Assembly (NCBI GenBank): GCA_028288675.1
Contig: JAQBNG010000146.1
Location: forward strand, 1-64,000
DNA from: Flavisolibacter sp.
Lineage (GTDB): Bacteria > Bacteroidota > Bacteroidia > Chitinophagales > Chitinophagaceae
Length of the DNA stretch: 64,000 bases
Direction of reading: 5' to 3'
Shown here one piece after another: positions 18,693 to 28,204 of this stretch. The first letter of the stretch is position 1, and each line of letters opens with the position of its first letter. Both the position numbers and the translations under genes were made by a program. The notes below the pieces were generated by a model, which worked only from the letters and a program-made list of their open reading frames with translations, was not told the origin of the DNA and searched no databases.

Positions 18693-20420
18693 ATGCGAAT
18701 GTCTATACTGCTTTTTCTTCTCCTGTCAAACCTTTCTTCCTACAGTCAAAAGTTCATCACACAGTACGAAGCGTCGGGCGGCACAGAATCGCCAACGTAT
18801 GATAAGATCATTCAATGGTGGAAGGTATTAGACGCCGCTTCTCCAATCGTAAAAATTATGGAGATGGGACCTACTGATGCCGGCTTTCCTTTACATCTTA
18901 TCGTTGTTTCAGGCGATAAAAACTTCGACATCAAATCAATAAAAGCGGCGAAAAAGAACATCATTTTTATCAATAATGGCATTCATCCCGGTGAGCCTGA
19001 TGGCATAGATGCCAGTATGCTTTTAGTAAGGGATATTGTTCAGAATAAATACAAGCTTCCCTCATCAATTGTTCTTGCCATCATACCCGTTTATAATATT
19101 GGCGGTGCTTTAAACCGTAGTGCGGCTTATCGTATAGACCAGGCCGGGCCTGTTGAAAAAGGCTTTCGCGGCAATGCGCAAAACCTCGACTTGAATCGTG
19201 ACTTTATAAAGATGGATTCAAAAAACGCTATGTCGTTCGCCAAAATATTTCGCTTCTTAGACCCTGATGTTTTTATTGATAACCATGTAAGTAATGGAGC
19301 CGACTTTCAGCATGTAATGACGCTCCTCGTTTCGCAGCACAATAAATTAGGGGGCCCAATGGGAGAATACCTGAACAAAACATTCGAACCGGCGCTTTAC
19401 CCACTGATGAAAAGTAAAGGCTTTGATTTAGTCCCTTATGTAAATCATTTTGGTGATACACCGGATAAAGGATGGCCGGAGTTTTGGGACAGTCCACGCT
19501 ACAGCAGCGGGTTTGGAACGCTATGGAATACATTTTCTTTTGTGCCCGAAACGCACATGCTGAAACCTTATAAACAACGTGTACAAGCCACCAAAGCGAT
19601 GATGGAAAGCTTTATAGAATTTACGACACAACATGGCAAAGAAATTACTGGATTAAGAGATAAAATCCGAAAAGAGCAAACAACGCAAAGCTTATTTCCT
19701 GTTGCCTGGAAATTGGACCGTACAAAGTGGACTGACATTACATTTAAAGGCTATGAAGCAGACCAAAAAATGAGCGAGGTATCGGGATTACCAAGGTTAT
19801 ATTATGACAGGGCTAAACCTTACGAGAAAAAGATTCCTTTTTACAATACTTACAGGGATACCTTGTTTATACAAAAGCCAAAAGCCTATATTATTTCACA
19901 AGGTTGGTGGAAAGTTATTGAACGATTAGAAGCGGTCGGGATTGTAACGCAACGACTAAAAAAGGATACAAGTATAGAAGTTGAAGCTTACCGTATTGAA
20001 AATTTTACTGCCAGTGCACGTCCTTACGAAGGCCATCATATTAACCGTGATGTGAAAATCTCTAAAACAACCAAAAAAGTATCTTTCAGAAAAGGCGATT
20101 ACATTATTTTCTTAAACCAGGCAGGCAACCGTTTTTTAATAGAAGTGTTGGAACCGCAAGCTGAAGACAGCTATTTTGCCTGGAACTTCTTTGATGCTAT
20201 CCTTGGACAAAAAGAAGGCTTTTCTGACTATGTGTTTGAAGAAACCGCCAGCCGGTTTTTAAAAACCAATCCTGCGGTAAAACAAAAGCTGGAAGAAAGA
20301 AAAAAGACAGATTCCACCTTTGCTAAAAATGCGGCTGCACAATTAGATTTCGTTTATAAAGCATCGCCTTACTACGAGCCATCGCACAATCAATACCCGG
20401 TTTACCGGGTAGTAAAGTAA
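18693..20420 (+). CDS. M14 family zinc carboxypeptidase-like metallopeptidase
   Basis: In-frame Met at 18693 starts a signal peptide (MRMSILLFLLLSNLSSYSQ). NNGIHPGEPDGIDASM, LDLNRDFIKMDS, VFIDNHVSNGAD. Confidence 0.88.
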   Translation: MRMSILLFLLLSNLSSYSQKFITQYEASGGTESPTYDKIIQWWKVLDAASPIVKIMEMGPTDAGFPLHLIVVSGDKNFDIKSIKAAKKNIIFINNGIHPGEPDGIDASMLLVRDIVQNKYKLPSSIVLAIIPVYNIGGALNRSAAYRIDQAGPVEKGFRGNAQNLDLNRDFIKMDSKNAMSFAKIFRFLDPDVFIDNHVSNGADFQHVMTLLVSQHNKLGGPMGEYLNKTFEPALYPLMKSKGFDLVPYVNHFGDTPDKGWPEFWDSPRYSSGFGTLWNTFSFVPETHMLKPYKQRVQATKAMMESFIEFTTQHGKEITGLRDKIRKEQTTQSLFPVAWKLDRTKWTDITFKGYEADQKMSEVSGLPRLYYDRAKPYEKKIPFYNTYRDTLFIQKPKAYIISQGWWKVIERLEAVGIVTQRLKKDTSIEVEAYRIENFTASARPYEGHHINRDVKISKTTKKVSFRKGDYIIFLNQAGNRFLIEVLEPQAEDSYFAWNFFDAILGQKEGFSDYVFEETASRFLKTNPAVKQKLEERKKTDSTFAKNAAAQLDFVYKASPYYEPSHNQYPVYRVVK

Positions 20421-20429
20421 AAATTCAAC

Positions 20430-21635
20430 TTATTTCAGTTCCTGCTTTTTAGCTAACAGGTTACCGATAAAAAGGCAGCAAAAAACAATGGCTACACTTA
20501 AATAGCCAACCCAGTTATAATGATAAATTTTACCAGCTTCATCCCGCACTACAATTAAGCCGGCAATGATAGAAGCGGCGCCGGTAAATAATTGTTGAAA
20601 GCTGGAATTGAAACTCATAAAACGTCCCCGTTCTGCAGGGTTTACTACTGTACTTATCATGGCTTGCGCCGGAATGTTGCGGCCTGTAGTAAACGTAAAC
20701 CAAAAGCCGAATATGGCTAACACAGCGTAAAAGGAAATGCTGGGCATATTGGTAATAAAAAAGATAGGCAATAAGGAAAGCAGCAGGCAGATTGTAAAGA
20801 TTTTAAACTTGCCATATTTATCAGCCATCTTGCCAATAAAGTTAGAAGAGATCAAGGCACATACCCCGCCAACCATATAAATCATGGGCGTTTGCTCTTT
20901 GGTAAATCCTACATTAAATTCTAAATACGGATTAATAAAAGGAATAATTAAAAAATGACCGAGCATTAATGAGCCCGACAAAATAAGTGCTAATGTTTGA
21001 CTGCGGTTAGAGAAAACAGTGCGAAAAACCTCCCTGACATTAACAGAGGCACGAGGTCCTTCGCTATTAATATGCCCGGATACAGATGGCATAAATTTTT
21101 GCAGAAAGGGCAGTAATACAACTCCTAAAATACCAATAAAAATAAATGGCGCATGCCAGGTAATAAGCCGGGCCAGGTACAAACTAAAAGGCACGCCAAA
21201 TACAGACGCAATTGAAAAAGCCATAAAAACGGAAGCCATAGCACGGCCCCTTTTTTCGTAGGGAAATGTATCACCAATAATAGAGAGTACCTGCGCACCA
21301 ATTAAGCCCCCAAACAACCCGGTAAGCAAACGGGCGAACAACAATAAAAATGCGGTGGGTGCTATGCCGCAGGAGATAGTGCCAACAATAAAGCCGGTGT
21401 AAGCAAAGAGCAATACTTTTTTACGATCAAACCGGTCAACATAAAAGGCGGCAACCATTCCCGAAACGAATGCAGCAACCGGGTAAGCCGCTACAATCAA
21501 ACTAAAGTATTGTGCGGTGATATTAAAATGCGGCATCAGGAAATTTCCTAATGGCATCATGATCATGAAATCAAGTATATGGGTGAAGTTGATTGTAGAT
21601 AATAAAAACAGCAGCACTTTTTCTTTCCGACTCAT
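20430..21635 (-). CDS. MFS transporter
   Basis: 401 aa; multiple hydrophobic helices, VDRFDRKKVLLFAYTGF, GRAMASVFMAFSIASVFGVP. Confidence 0.88.
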   Translation of the reverse strand: MSRKEKVLLFLLSTINFTHILDFMIMMPLGNFLMPHFNITAQYFSLIVAAYPVAAFVSGMVAAFYVDRFDRKKVLLFAYTGFIVGTISCGIAPTAFLLLFARLLTGLFGGLIGAQVLSIIGDTFPYEKRGRAMASVFMAFSIASVFGVPFSLYLARLITWHAPFIFIGILGVVLLPFLQKFMPSVSGHINSEGPRASVNVREVFRTVFSNRSQTLALILSGSLMLGHFLIIPFINPYLEFNVGFTKEQTPMIYMVGGVCALISSNFIGKMADKYGKFKIFTICLLLSLLPIFFITNMPSISFYAVLAIFGFWFTFTTGRNIPAQAMISTVVNPAERGRFMSFNSSFQQLFTGAASIIAGLIVVRDEAGKIYHYNWVGYLSVAIVFCCLFIGNLLAKKQELK

Positions 21636-21715
21636 AAGTGAGCAAAGATACCCGTTGCAATCTTTTATAAGAAAGCAGTAAACACAATTTCACTGGCTTT
21701 GTAAATGGGAAGACT

Positions 21716-21845
21716 GTTTGCGTGAGGGATAGTAGCGAAAATCCTTTTTGGTGCGTTGTCATGCTGAGCCTGTCGAAGCATTGTGCGTAGGCCAAAAAGA
21801 TTGCAGCAAATAGCCCGGCCCGAGGCTTTGCGAGGGACACGCCCA
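21716..21845 (+). repeat. Dispersed structured intergenic element, copy R1
   Basis: GTTTGCGTGAGGGATAGTAGCGAAAATCCTTTTTGG...CCAAAAAGATTGCAGCAAATAGCCCGGCCCGAGG...GGGACACGCCC; same boxes occur at 26471, 28205 and 42316. Confidence 0.85.
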
Positions 21846-21846
21846 A

Positions 21847-22971
21847 TTAATTATTTCCATTAAGTGTTGCCTCCAGAAACCTCTTCACCGTCCATGTGCT
21901 TAATTGTCCTCCTGGACCATTTAAGGTATAATCAAATCCATGCGTAGCCCATGGCAGGTATAACTCAAAGAATTTAATGTGTTGCTCCTTTAGTTTGATG
22001 CTTAAACGGGTACCGTGCCGCGGTGACACCAGGGGGTCGTTTTCGCCATATATAAGAAGCGTAGGAGGTGTGTCAGCGGTAACGGTTTCTGTGGCAGAGC
22101 TATTGATGTATTTGGCGTCTTGCTGACTTAAAGTGCCACCTAAATAATCTTCCATTATTTTACGACTATCAAGCACCAGGGGACTGGTTGGATTTTGATA
22201 ACCCCACACCATATCTGATGGTCCATAGAAACAAATTACCCCTTTTATACCGGGGTCATTCAACAGGTATCCAGCAGATAAAGCTATCTGTCCACCAGCG
22301 CTACGTCCAAGGAGAATGAAGTTGTTTGTGTCAATAGAAAAGGTGGCGGCATTACTTCTTAAAAAGCGCAAAGCGCCCTGCACATCCTCGGTGGTAGAGG
22401 GATAAATATGGCCAGGTGCCAGCCTGTAATTAATGCTGGCGACATGATAACCCGATTTGGCAAGTTCACTGTTTAACTCAGGTAATTGCCGGCTATCGCC
22501 ACCTGCCCATGAACCGCCATGAATAACAACAACGCATGGTTTTTTACCGGGTAAAACGCCATGATAAAAATCAAGACTAAGTTGATGAATTGGATCGTAA
22601 GTAATGGTTTTATAATTGACCTTTTTTGCGTTGATACCGGTCAGCATTTTTAATAGATTGAAAGGCGCTTCTGCAGAAGGTGCTGCTTTAAATACGGCGC
22701 TAAAATCTTTACCGAGCTTTTGAGAAATGCGAAAAGCCTGGAGCAACGGAAGCAGAAATAATATAATACCTGCTATGCCAATTATAGTTGTTGCCAGGTT
22801 GTATTTATCGCTGCCAAATTTCGAAAATAAGAGGAGACAGATCAGCATAAAAAAGATCCAGCAAAATTCTGTCACTAAAATAGATACATACCATAATAAG
22901 CTGGTTGGAGCACGGAATACAGTGAGCAGTGATAGTAAAAAAAGAATCGTTACCAATATCAATCTTGCCAT
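21847..22971 (-). CDS. Alpha/beta hydrolase (esterase/lipase-like)
   Basis: 374 aa; N-terminal TM segments, VVIHGGSWAGGDS, LLGRSAGGQIALSAGY, TLLIYGENDPLVSP, ATHGFDY. Confidence 0.88.
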   Translation of the reverse strand: MARLILVTILFLLSLLTVFRAPTSLLWYVSILVTEFCWIFFMLICLLLFSKFGSDKYNLATTIIGIAGIILFLLPLLQAFRISQKLGKDFSAVFKAAPSAEAPFNLLKMLTGINAKKVNYKTITYDPIHQLSLDFYHGVLPGKKPCVVVIHGGSWAGGDSRQLPELNSELAKSGYHVASINYRLAPGHIYPSTTEDVQGALRFLRSNAATFSIDTNNFILLGRSAGGQIALSAGYLLNDPGIKGVICFYGPSDMVWGYQNPTSPLVLDSRKIMEDYLGGTLSQQDAKYINSSATETVTADTPPTLLIYGENDPLVSPRHGTRLSIKLKEQHIKFFELYLPWATHGFDYTLNGPGGQLSTWTVKRFLEATLNGNN

Positions 22972-23457
22972 TCTAATTAATTGTAATCGTGATATGAAAT
23001 TTCCTGCGAAGTAAAATCATGTTTCAGTTGTAAGACTGATTTAAAATAATAGCTGCCAGGTTCAACTTATAACCCAAAGAAGAATAGCGAAAGTTAGTTT
23101 TTTGCAGGCTTCTGTATTATCCTGGCTTTTTATTTCGGCTTACACCATGCGTAAAAACCCCATCCGCCTCTTCGTTAATCTACCATTTGTAGTGTAAATA
23201 CCATATGCATAAAATAGGGCAATCTTGCCATTGTTCACCCTACCCAAATGGGGTAGTTTTGTTTTAGAAGTTGATTGATACAGTATCAATCCATCCAATG
23301 TCTGAAACACCGTCCTTTAAGTTATTAGAATCCTGTTCCTTTAGAAAGCCAACATAATCCAATATCAGTCAACTTCTTTCTTTTCATTTTGTCTGTTTTT
23401 CATAGCCCGTGTATAATCCTGCGATCCAACGAAATTGTAATTCCTATTTAAAGCCAC

Positions 23458-23541
23458 AAGACGCCTGTTTGTATTGAAGTAATGCGATACAATTATCAGC
23501 GTCTTTACAAGATTATCCCCCGCCATAAGCAGGGGATTTTT
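23458..23541 (+). ncRNA. Candidate structured leader/sRNA: bulged two-part hairpin followed by a terminator hairpin
   Basis: AAGACGC(23458-64)/GCGTCTT(23499-505) encloses TTGTAT(23469-74)/ATACAA(23487-92); then ATCCCC(23515-20)/GGGGAT(23532-37) and TTTTT. Confidence 0.4.
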
Positions 23542-23603
23542 GCTTTATCGTATATGAAGCTTAAAAGAATAACTTTGATAGCTTACAAAATGGAAAGCAA
23601 ACT

Positions 23604-24020
23604 ATGGGCGAGGTAGATGTAGTTAGTGATATTTTATCGGCAGCCATGAGAGCATATCCCGATTCTGATTTTGTGCAAAGCCTTTCGCACCAGTACCTGG
23701 TTAGGGGCAGCTTAAGCAAACGTCAGTTGGAGGGATTATATAAAAAGGCGGAGCGGATAAAAGAACTTCCACATAATAAACTGGCTACACTGGAGGCACT
23801 GATTTTAAAACGTCCCAAAAAATATAAATCACCTTTGCCGCCTTCGGAACCCTTATATAAAAAAGATGAAGTTGTTGGAAAATTGATTGATGATATACTC
23901 TTAAAATATCCCCACCATAAACGGGTCGTATATTTTCTTTCCAAGTATCAAAGCAACGAGCCTTTTTCAACCACTGAAAGAGCGGAGCTGGAAAAATTTC
24001 ATAAACTGCTCATTAAGTAA
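23604..24020 (+). CDS. Hypothetical protein
   Basis: 138 aa helical, charged; not recognised. Confidence 0.6.
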   Translation: MGEVDVVSDILSAAMRAYPDSDFVQSLSHQYLVRGSLSKRQLEGLYKKAERIKELPHNKLATLEALILKRPKKYKSPLPPSEPLYKKDEVVGKLIDDILLKYPHHKRVVYFLSKYQSNEPFSTTERAELEKFHKLLIK

Positions 24021-24074
24021 TCAGATTTAATTTCTGAATTACCGTATTACATTAATTACAACCGGGGCAATAAT

Positions 24075-24770
24075 TTGTATTTCTTACCTATCATAATAAT
24101 CCTGGTTTGTGCAGCCGCCGCAGTAGCATTTAATAAACTAACTATTGCCGGAGCAGCAACCGGTTGCGTAATTGGTTTCGCAATTTTTTCAGGCGTTGGC
24201 TGGCCAGGTATCGCTTTTATGAGCGCCTTCTTTTTATTGGGTACTGCTGCAACTTCCCGGGGTAGAATAGAAAAAGAAAATATCGGAATGGCGCAGAAAG
24301 CGAAAGGAAAAAGAAATGCGGGACAGGTAATTGCAAACGGCGGTGCTGGTGGACTGCTGGGATTGGCGGCTTATTATTTTCCGCAGCACATCGAATTGTT
24401 GACTGTGATGACTGCCGCAGCGTTTTCTTCCGCTAGTGCAGATACATTGTCATCCGAATTAGGAACCATTTACGGCAAACGCTTTTACGATATACTTAGT
24501 TTTAAAAAAGGAGTCAGGGGAAAGGATGGAGTGATAAGCATTGAAGGACTTCTTTTTGGTATTGCGGGCAGTACCATAATAGGGATGATTTATACAATGG
24601 CTTTTGAATGGGGCCCTGCTCTATTTTGGATCATCATCGCCGGCACTGTTGGAAACCTTACTGATTCTTTACTTGGCGCTACACTGGAACGAAAGGGTAC
24701 AATAGGTAACGACGCCGTAAATTTTTTAAATACAGCAGTTGCCGCTTTATTTCTACTGCTTATATTTTAA
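24075..24770 (+). CDS. DUF92 domain-containing integral membrane protein
   Basis: 231 aa, TTG start; GFAIFSGVGWPGIAF, ASADTLSSELGTIYGKR, GTVGNLTDSLLGATLERKG. Confidence 0.85.
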   Translation: MYFLPIIIILVCAAAAVAFNKLTIAGAATGCVIGFAIFSGVGWPGIAFMSAFFLLGTAATSRGRIEKENIGMAQKAKGKRNAGQVIANGGAGGLLGLAAYYFPQHIELLTVMTAAAFSSASADTLSSELGTIYGKRFYDILSFKKGVRGKDGVISIEGLLFGIAGSTIIGMIYTMAFEWGPALFWIIIAGTVGNLTDSLLGATLERKGTIGNDAVNFLNTAVAALFLLLIF

Positions 24771-25107
24771 AAAGCTAAGCAGGACTATTGATCAACACAT
24801 ATAAAGTGAGAATTATAAAAGCGAAGAAAAGTGCGGAAAGGGCAATTGTACGAAATGCAGGAAGAATTCTGGCAGGGGTACGTTTTTTAAAAATGGTATT
24901 CATCAGATACGGTTTTACTGGATTTGGAACTTCAAAATAATACACAAATTTTAAATTACAAATAATCTCAACACTATATTTTCTACTCGCTGCAATAAAA
25001 GTTTGTTTACTAAGTGATTTCATTTAGTAGGCACCTTAGCGTATAGCCTTACTAACTGTCTAAAGCTTTCAGCACCTATTCATTTACCTTCGCCGTTTTC
25101 TTTTTAT

Positions 25108-26436
25108 ATGCGTAAAGAAGCAGTTAGCACATTGCGGTTAGCAGGACCCATCATCATTGGAGAATTAGCACAAATGGCCTTGCATATTATCGACACGGCT
25201 ATGGTTGGCGCGGTTAGCTATAAGCAACTGGCAGCTGCCGCACTTGTGATCAATGCTATGAACATTCCTTTTGTATTTGGTATCGGCATGACCATCTCCG
25301 TATCTCAAATGGTATCCCTTTCGCATGGTAAAAAAAACGACAGGGCAGTATCCCATTACCTGTTTAACGGGTTTTGTTTGTGTGCAGTCACAGCGATTCT
25401 TATTTCTCTTTTGCTCGTTTTCGGCAGGGGCTTTCTAAAGCATTTAGGACAAGACCCCGAAGTAGTTTCACTTGCATTACCCTTTATGCAACTCATGGGC
25501 TTTTCTATTATACCCATGCTGTTGTTTATGACGCTTAAACAATTTGCCGATGGATTGGAATATACCCGTACCGCCATGGTTCTTTCAGTAGCCTCCATGC
25601 CTCTCAACATATTTTTAAACTGGCTTCTCATTTACGGGAACTGGGGTTTTCCAAGGTTAGAATTATTGGGTGCAGGCTGGGCGACGTTAATAACACGATC
25701 ACTTATTTTTATAGCACTTCTGCTTGTTATCTTAAAGCATAAAACATTCAGCACTTATGTTGCTTTGCGAAAAGAAGAATGGAACCTTCGCAAAAAAACT
25801 TTGCAGGAGCTGTTAGGTATCGGCATTCCAAGCAGCTTGCAAATAGGAATGGAAGCAGGAGCTTTTGCTGTATCAGGAATCATTATCGGCACCATTAGCG
25901 CAGTAGCACAGGCGGCACATCAAATTGCTTTAAGCTGCGCATCATTCACGTTCATGGTTTCAATGGGTTTGGCGCAGGCCGGTTCTATACGGGTAAGCAA
26001 TGCCTATGGCAGGGCGGACTGGCCGAAGATTTCGCTTATTGGAAAAAGTACTTTGGTGACAGCGTTTATTTACGGGTTATTGTGTGCCATACTCTTTGTA
26101 TTATTCCGCTACCTGTTACCCGGGTTGTTTACAAAAAATACAGAGGTGCAAACCCTTGCAGCTACCTTATTGCTTTTTGCTGGTCTCTTCCAAATTTCCG
26201 ATAGCACACAAGCTATCGGCGCCGGCTTACTTCGTGGAATCAAAGATGTAAAAACACCAACTATCTTAATTGGCGTGGCTTATTGGGCCATCGGTATTCC
26301 TGTTGGGTATGTTCTTGCTTTTAATGCCGGCATGGGTCCATCGGGTATGTGGACAGGATTAATACTTGGCCTTACGTTCGCTTCTTTATTTTTATTTAGA
26401 AGGTTTATGAAAATGGCCAAAAAGAATAACCACTAG
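25108..26436 (+). CDS. MATE family efflux transporter
   Basis: 442 aa; AGPIIIGELAQMALHIIDTAMVG, 12-TM pattern. Confidence 0.93.
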   Translation: MRKEAVSTLRLAGPIIIGELAQMALHIIDTAMVGAVSYKQLAAAALVINAMNIPFVFGIGMTISVSQMVSLSHGKKNDRAVSHYLFNGFCLCAVTAILISLLLVFGRGFLKHLGQDPEVVSLALPFMQLMGFSIIPMLLFMTLKQFADGLEYTRTAMVLSVASMPLNIFLNWLLIYGNWGFPRLELLGAGWATLITRSLIFIALLLVILKHKTFSTYVALRKEEWNLRKKTLQELLGIGIPSSLQIGMEAGAFAVSGIIIGTISAVAQAAHQIALSCASFTFMVSMGLAQAGSIRVSNAYGRADWPKISLIGKSTLVTAFIYGLLCAILFVLFRYLLPGLFTKNTEVQTLAATLLLFAGLFQISDSTQAIGAGLLRGIKDVKTPTILIGVAYWAIGIPVGYVLAFNAGMGPSGMWTGLILGLTFASLFLFRRFMKMAKKNNH

Positions 26437-26470
26437 GTTTCATTTATTGTAAGCGTTCTGATAAATATTT

Positions 26471-26593
26471 TTGAGCGTGCCCGAGGCGGGCCGGGCTATC
26501 CGCTATTATCTTTTTTGCCTTGGCAGTTTCTTTTTTTCTATAGCTTGATACCGAAGGCAAAAAAGGATAACCGCTTCTATCCCTCACGCAAAC
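26471..26593 (-). repeat. Dispersed structured intergenic element, copy R3
   Basis: Reverse complement: GTTTGCGTGAGGGATAGAAGCGGTTATCCTTTTTTGCC...GGCAAAAAAGATAATAGCGGATAGCCCGGCCCGCCTCGGGCACGCTCAA. Confidence 0.85.
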
Positions 26594-26636
26594 GGCCAGT
26601 ACATCTCAAATACAGAACTACACTTCACTGCATAAA

Positions 26637-26660
26637 AAAAGCCCCGGATACGGAGCTTTG
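26637..26660 (-). terminator. Rho-independent terminator of the RRM protein gene
   Basis: CAAAGCTCCGTATCCGGGGCTTTTTTT on the minus strand. Confidence 0.8.
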
Positions 26661-26677
26661 AATTTTTTTGGAATAGC

Positions 26678-27019
26678 TTACCACTTTTTCTTGTTATAAC
26701 CACCGCCGCCACCGCCGGAGTTATTATCGCGGTAGCCACCGCCGCCGCCGCCGCCACCACTTCTGGCTGGCCTGTCTTCTTTAGGCTTGGCTTCCATTAC
26801 TTTGATGGTTCTGCCTTCTACTGAAGCGTCATTCAGTTCTTGAATGGCTTTTTGGGCAGCCGCATCATCCGGCATTTCCACAAACCCAAAGCCCCTGGAT
26901 CTTCCGGACTCCCTGTCATTAATAATTTTTGCTGACGATACTTCTCCATAAGGAGTAAAAAATTCTTTCAGGTCTTCATCCTGTACGTTGAAGCCTAAAT
27001 TGGAAACATAAATGTTCAT
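26678..27019 (-). CDS. RNA recognition motif (RRM) RNA-binding protein with Gly-rich tail
   Basis: 113 aa; MNIYVSNLGF, SRGFGFVEMPD, tail RSGGGGGGGGYRDNNSGGGGGGYNKKKW. Confidence 0.95.
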   Translation of the reverse strand: MNIYVSNLGFNVQDEDLKEFFTPYGEVSSAKIINDRESGRSRGFGFVEMPDDAAAQKAIQELNDASVEGRTIKVMEAKPKEDRPARSGGGGGGGGYRDNNSGGGGGGYNKKKW

Positions 27020-27250
27020 AAAAACTGATTAAAGAATAAAAAATGCTTGAGTAGGCAACCAGTAAGAGACTAACTAAATATGCACCAAAAAGAAGCAGAT
27101 ACTAATTAACGATTACTAATGCGAGGCTCAAATATCAATTTAAAGGTAAGAGAATTTGAAATAAAAAATGGGAACTATGTGTTAAGGCCTGCATACCAAA
27201 TATTGGCTTAAAACCGTTGACAGTAAGCCCACTATCAGGACAGTTACCCT

Positions 27251-28195
27251 ATGAACCCCAAAAAAGCGTTGCTTATTTTACATTCGGATAAATTTTTAGA
27301 ACTTGCATTCCCGATGACTATCAATCCCGCTTTGCTCCGCTATTCTTCCCTTTTAGCTGTAATCATTTTATTAATCACATGTTCTACCTGCCAGCGGGAA
27401 TCTGGTTCAGGCACTAAAAGCACGCCTTTATTTGATAGCATACCCGTTGTTGTTCCTGTTATACCGCTAATTGCTGAGGCCTCGGGGATCGCAGATAGCA
27501 AAAAAATTGCCGGCAACTTATGGGTGCAGGAAGACAGTGGTAACCCTCCGCAGTTAACGCTGTTAAAACACAATGGCGCTGTACAAAGAACAGTTTATAT
27601 CAAAGGTGCTGTTAACCGCGATTGGGAAGATATCGTCTTAGCGGGCACGGATATTTACATTGGGGATGTCGGCGACAATAATGCTGTTTATCCTGATTAT
27701 ACTTTTTATAAATTCCCCGAACCAGGTTTGAATATTGATACAGTAACAGCTTTTGAAACGATCCGGTTCCGTTATGCTGATGGCGCACATGATGCTGAAG
27801 CATTTTTAGTGGAACCGTCTGCCAAAAATATTTATATTATTACTAAGCGGGATGTCCCTTCCCGCATTTTTAAACTGACAGCGCCCTTTATCTCAGGCAC
27901 CATTTATACAGCAGAAGAAGTAGGGCGGTTAAGTTATACAGGTGTGGTAAGTGCTGCCCTTTCTGCCGATGCAAAAGAGATCATCATCAAAACATATCTG
28001 TCTTTAAATTATTATAAAATAGGGGCTGGCGAAAAGATAGAAACTGCCTTGCAAAAAGCTCCTGCAATTATTCCTTATCAAATAGAGCCGCAAGGGGAGG
28101 CAGTTTGTTTTAGTAATGATAATAACGGCTATTTTACGGTAAGTGAAAAGGGTTTTGGCAGCGATGTGAAATTATATTTTTATAAACGTAATTAG
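27251..28195 (+). CDS. Hypothetical secreted/lipoprotein, probably beta-propeller-like
   Basis: Up to 314 aa, start uncertain (MTINPALLRYSSLLAVIILLITCSTCQRES is a more likely N-terminus); ASGIADSKKIAGNLWVQEDSGNPPQL. Confidence 0.65.
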   Translation: MNPKKALLILHSDKFLELAFPMTINPALLRYSSLLAVIILLITCSTCQRESGSGTKSTPLFDSIPVVVPVIPLIAEASGIADSKKIAGNLWVQEDSGNPPQLTLLKHNGAVQRTVYIKGAVNRDWEDIVLAGTDIYIGDVGDNNAVYPDYTFYKFPEPGLNIDTVTAFETIRFRYADGAHDAEAFLVEPSAKNIYIITKRDVPSRIFKLTAPFISGTIYTAEEVGRLSYTGVVSAALSADAKEIIIKTYLSLNYYKIGAGEKIETALQKAPAIIPYQIEPQGEAVCFSNDNNGYFTVSEKGFGSDVKLYFYKRN

Positions 28196-28204
28196 TGAAG
28201 TGGC

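Noticed and set aside
21571-21846. 91-aa minus-strand ORF
   Set aside because: Spans element R1 and the MFS gene start; explained by the repeat.
24775-25023. 82-aa minus-strand ORF with a TM-like C-terminus
   Set aside because: Possibly a real small membrane protein from MNTIFKKRTPARILPAFRTIALSALFFAFIILTLYVLINSPA, but not enough support to call.
26678-26790. Gly-codon-rich repeat (CCGCCGCCGCC) as an expandable microsatellite
   Set aside because: Explained as the normal Gly-rich tail of a Bacteroidota RRM protein.
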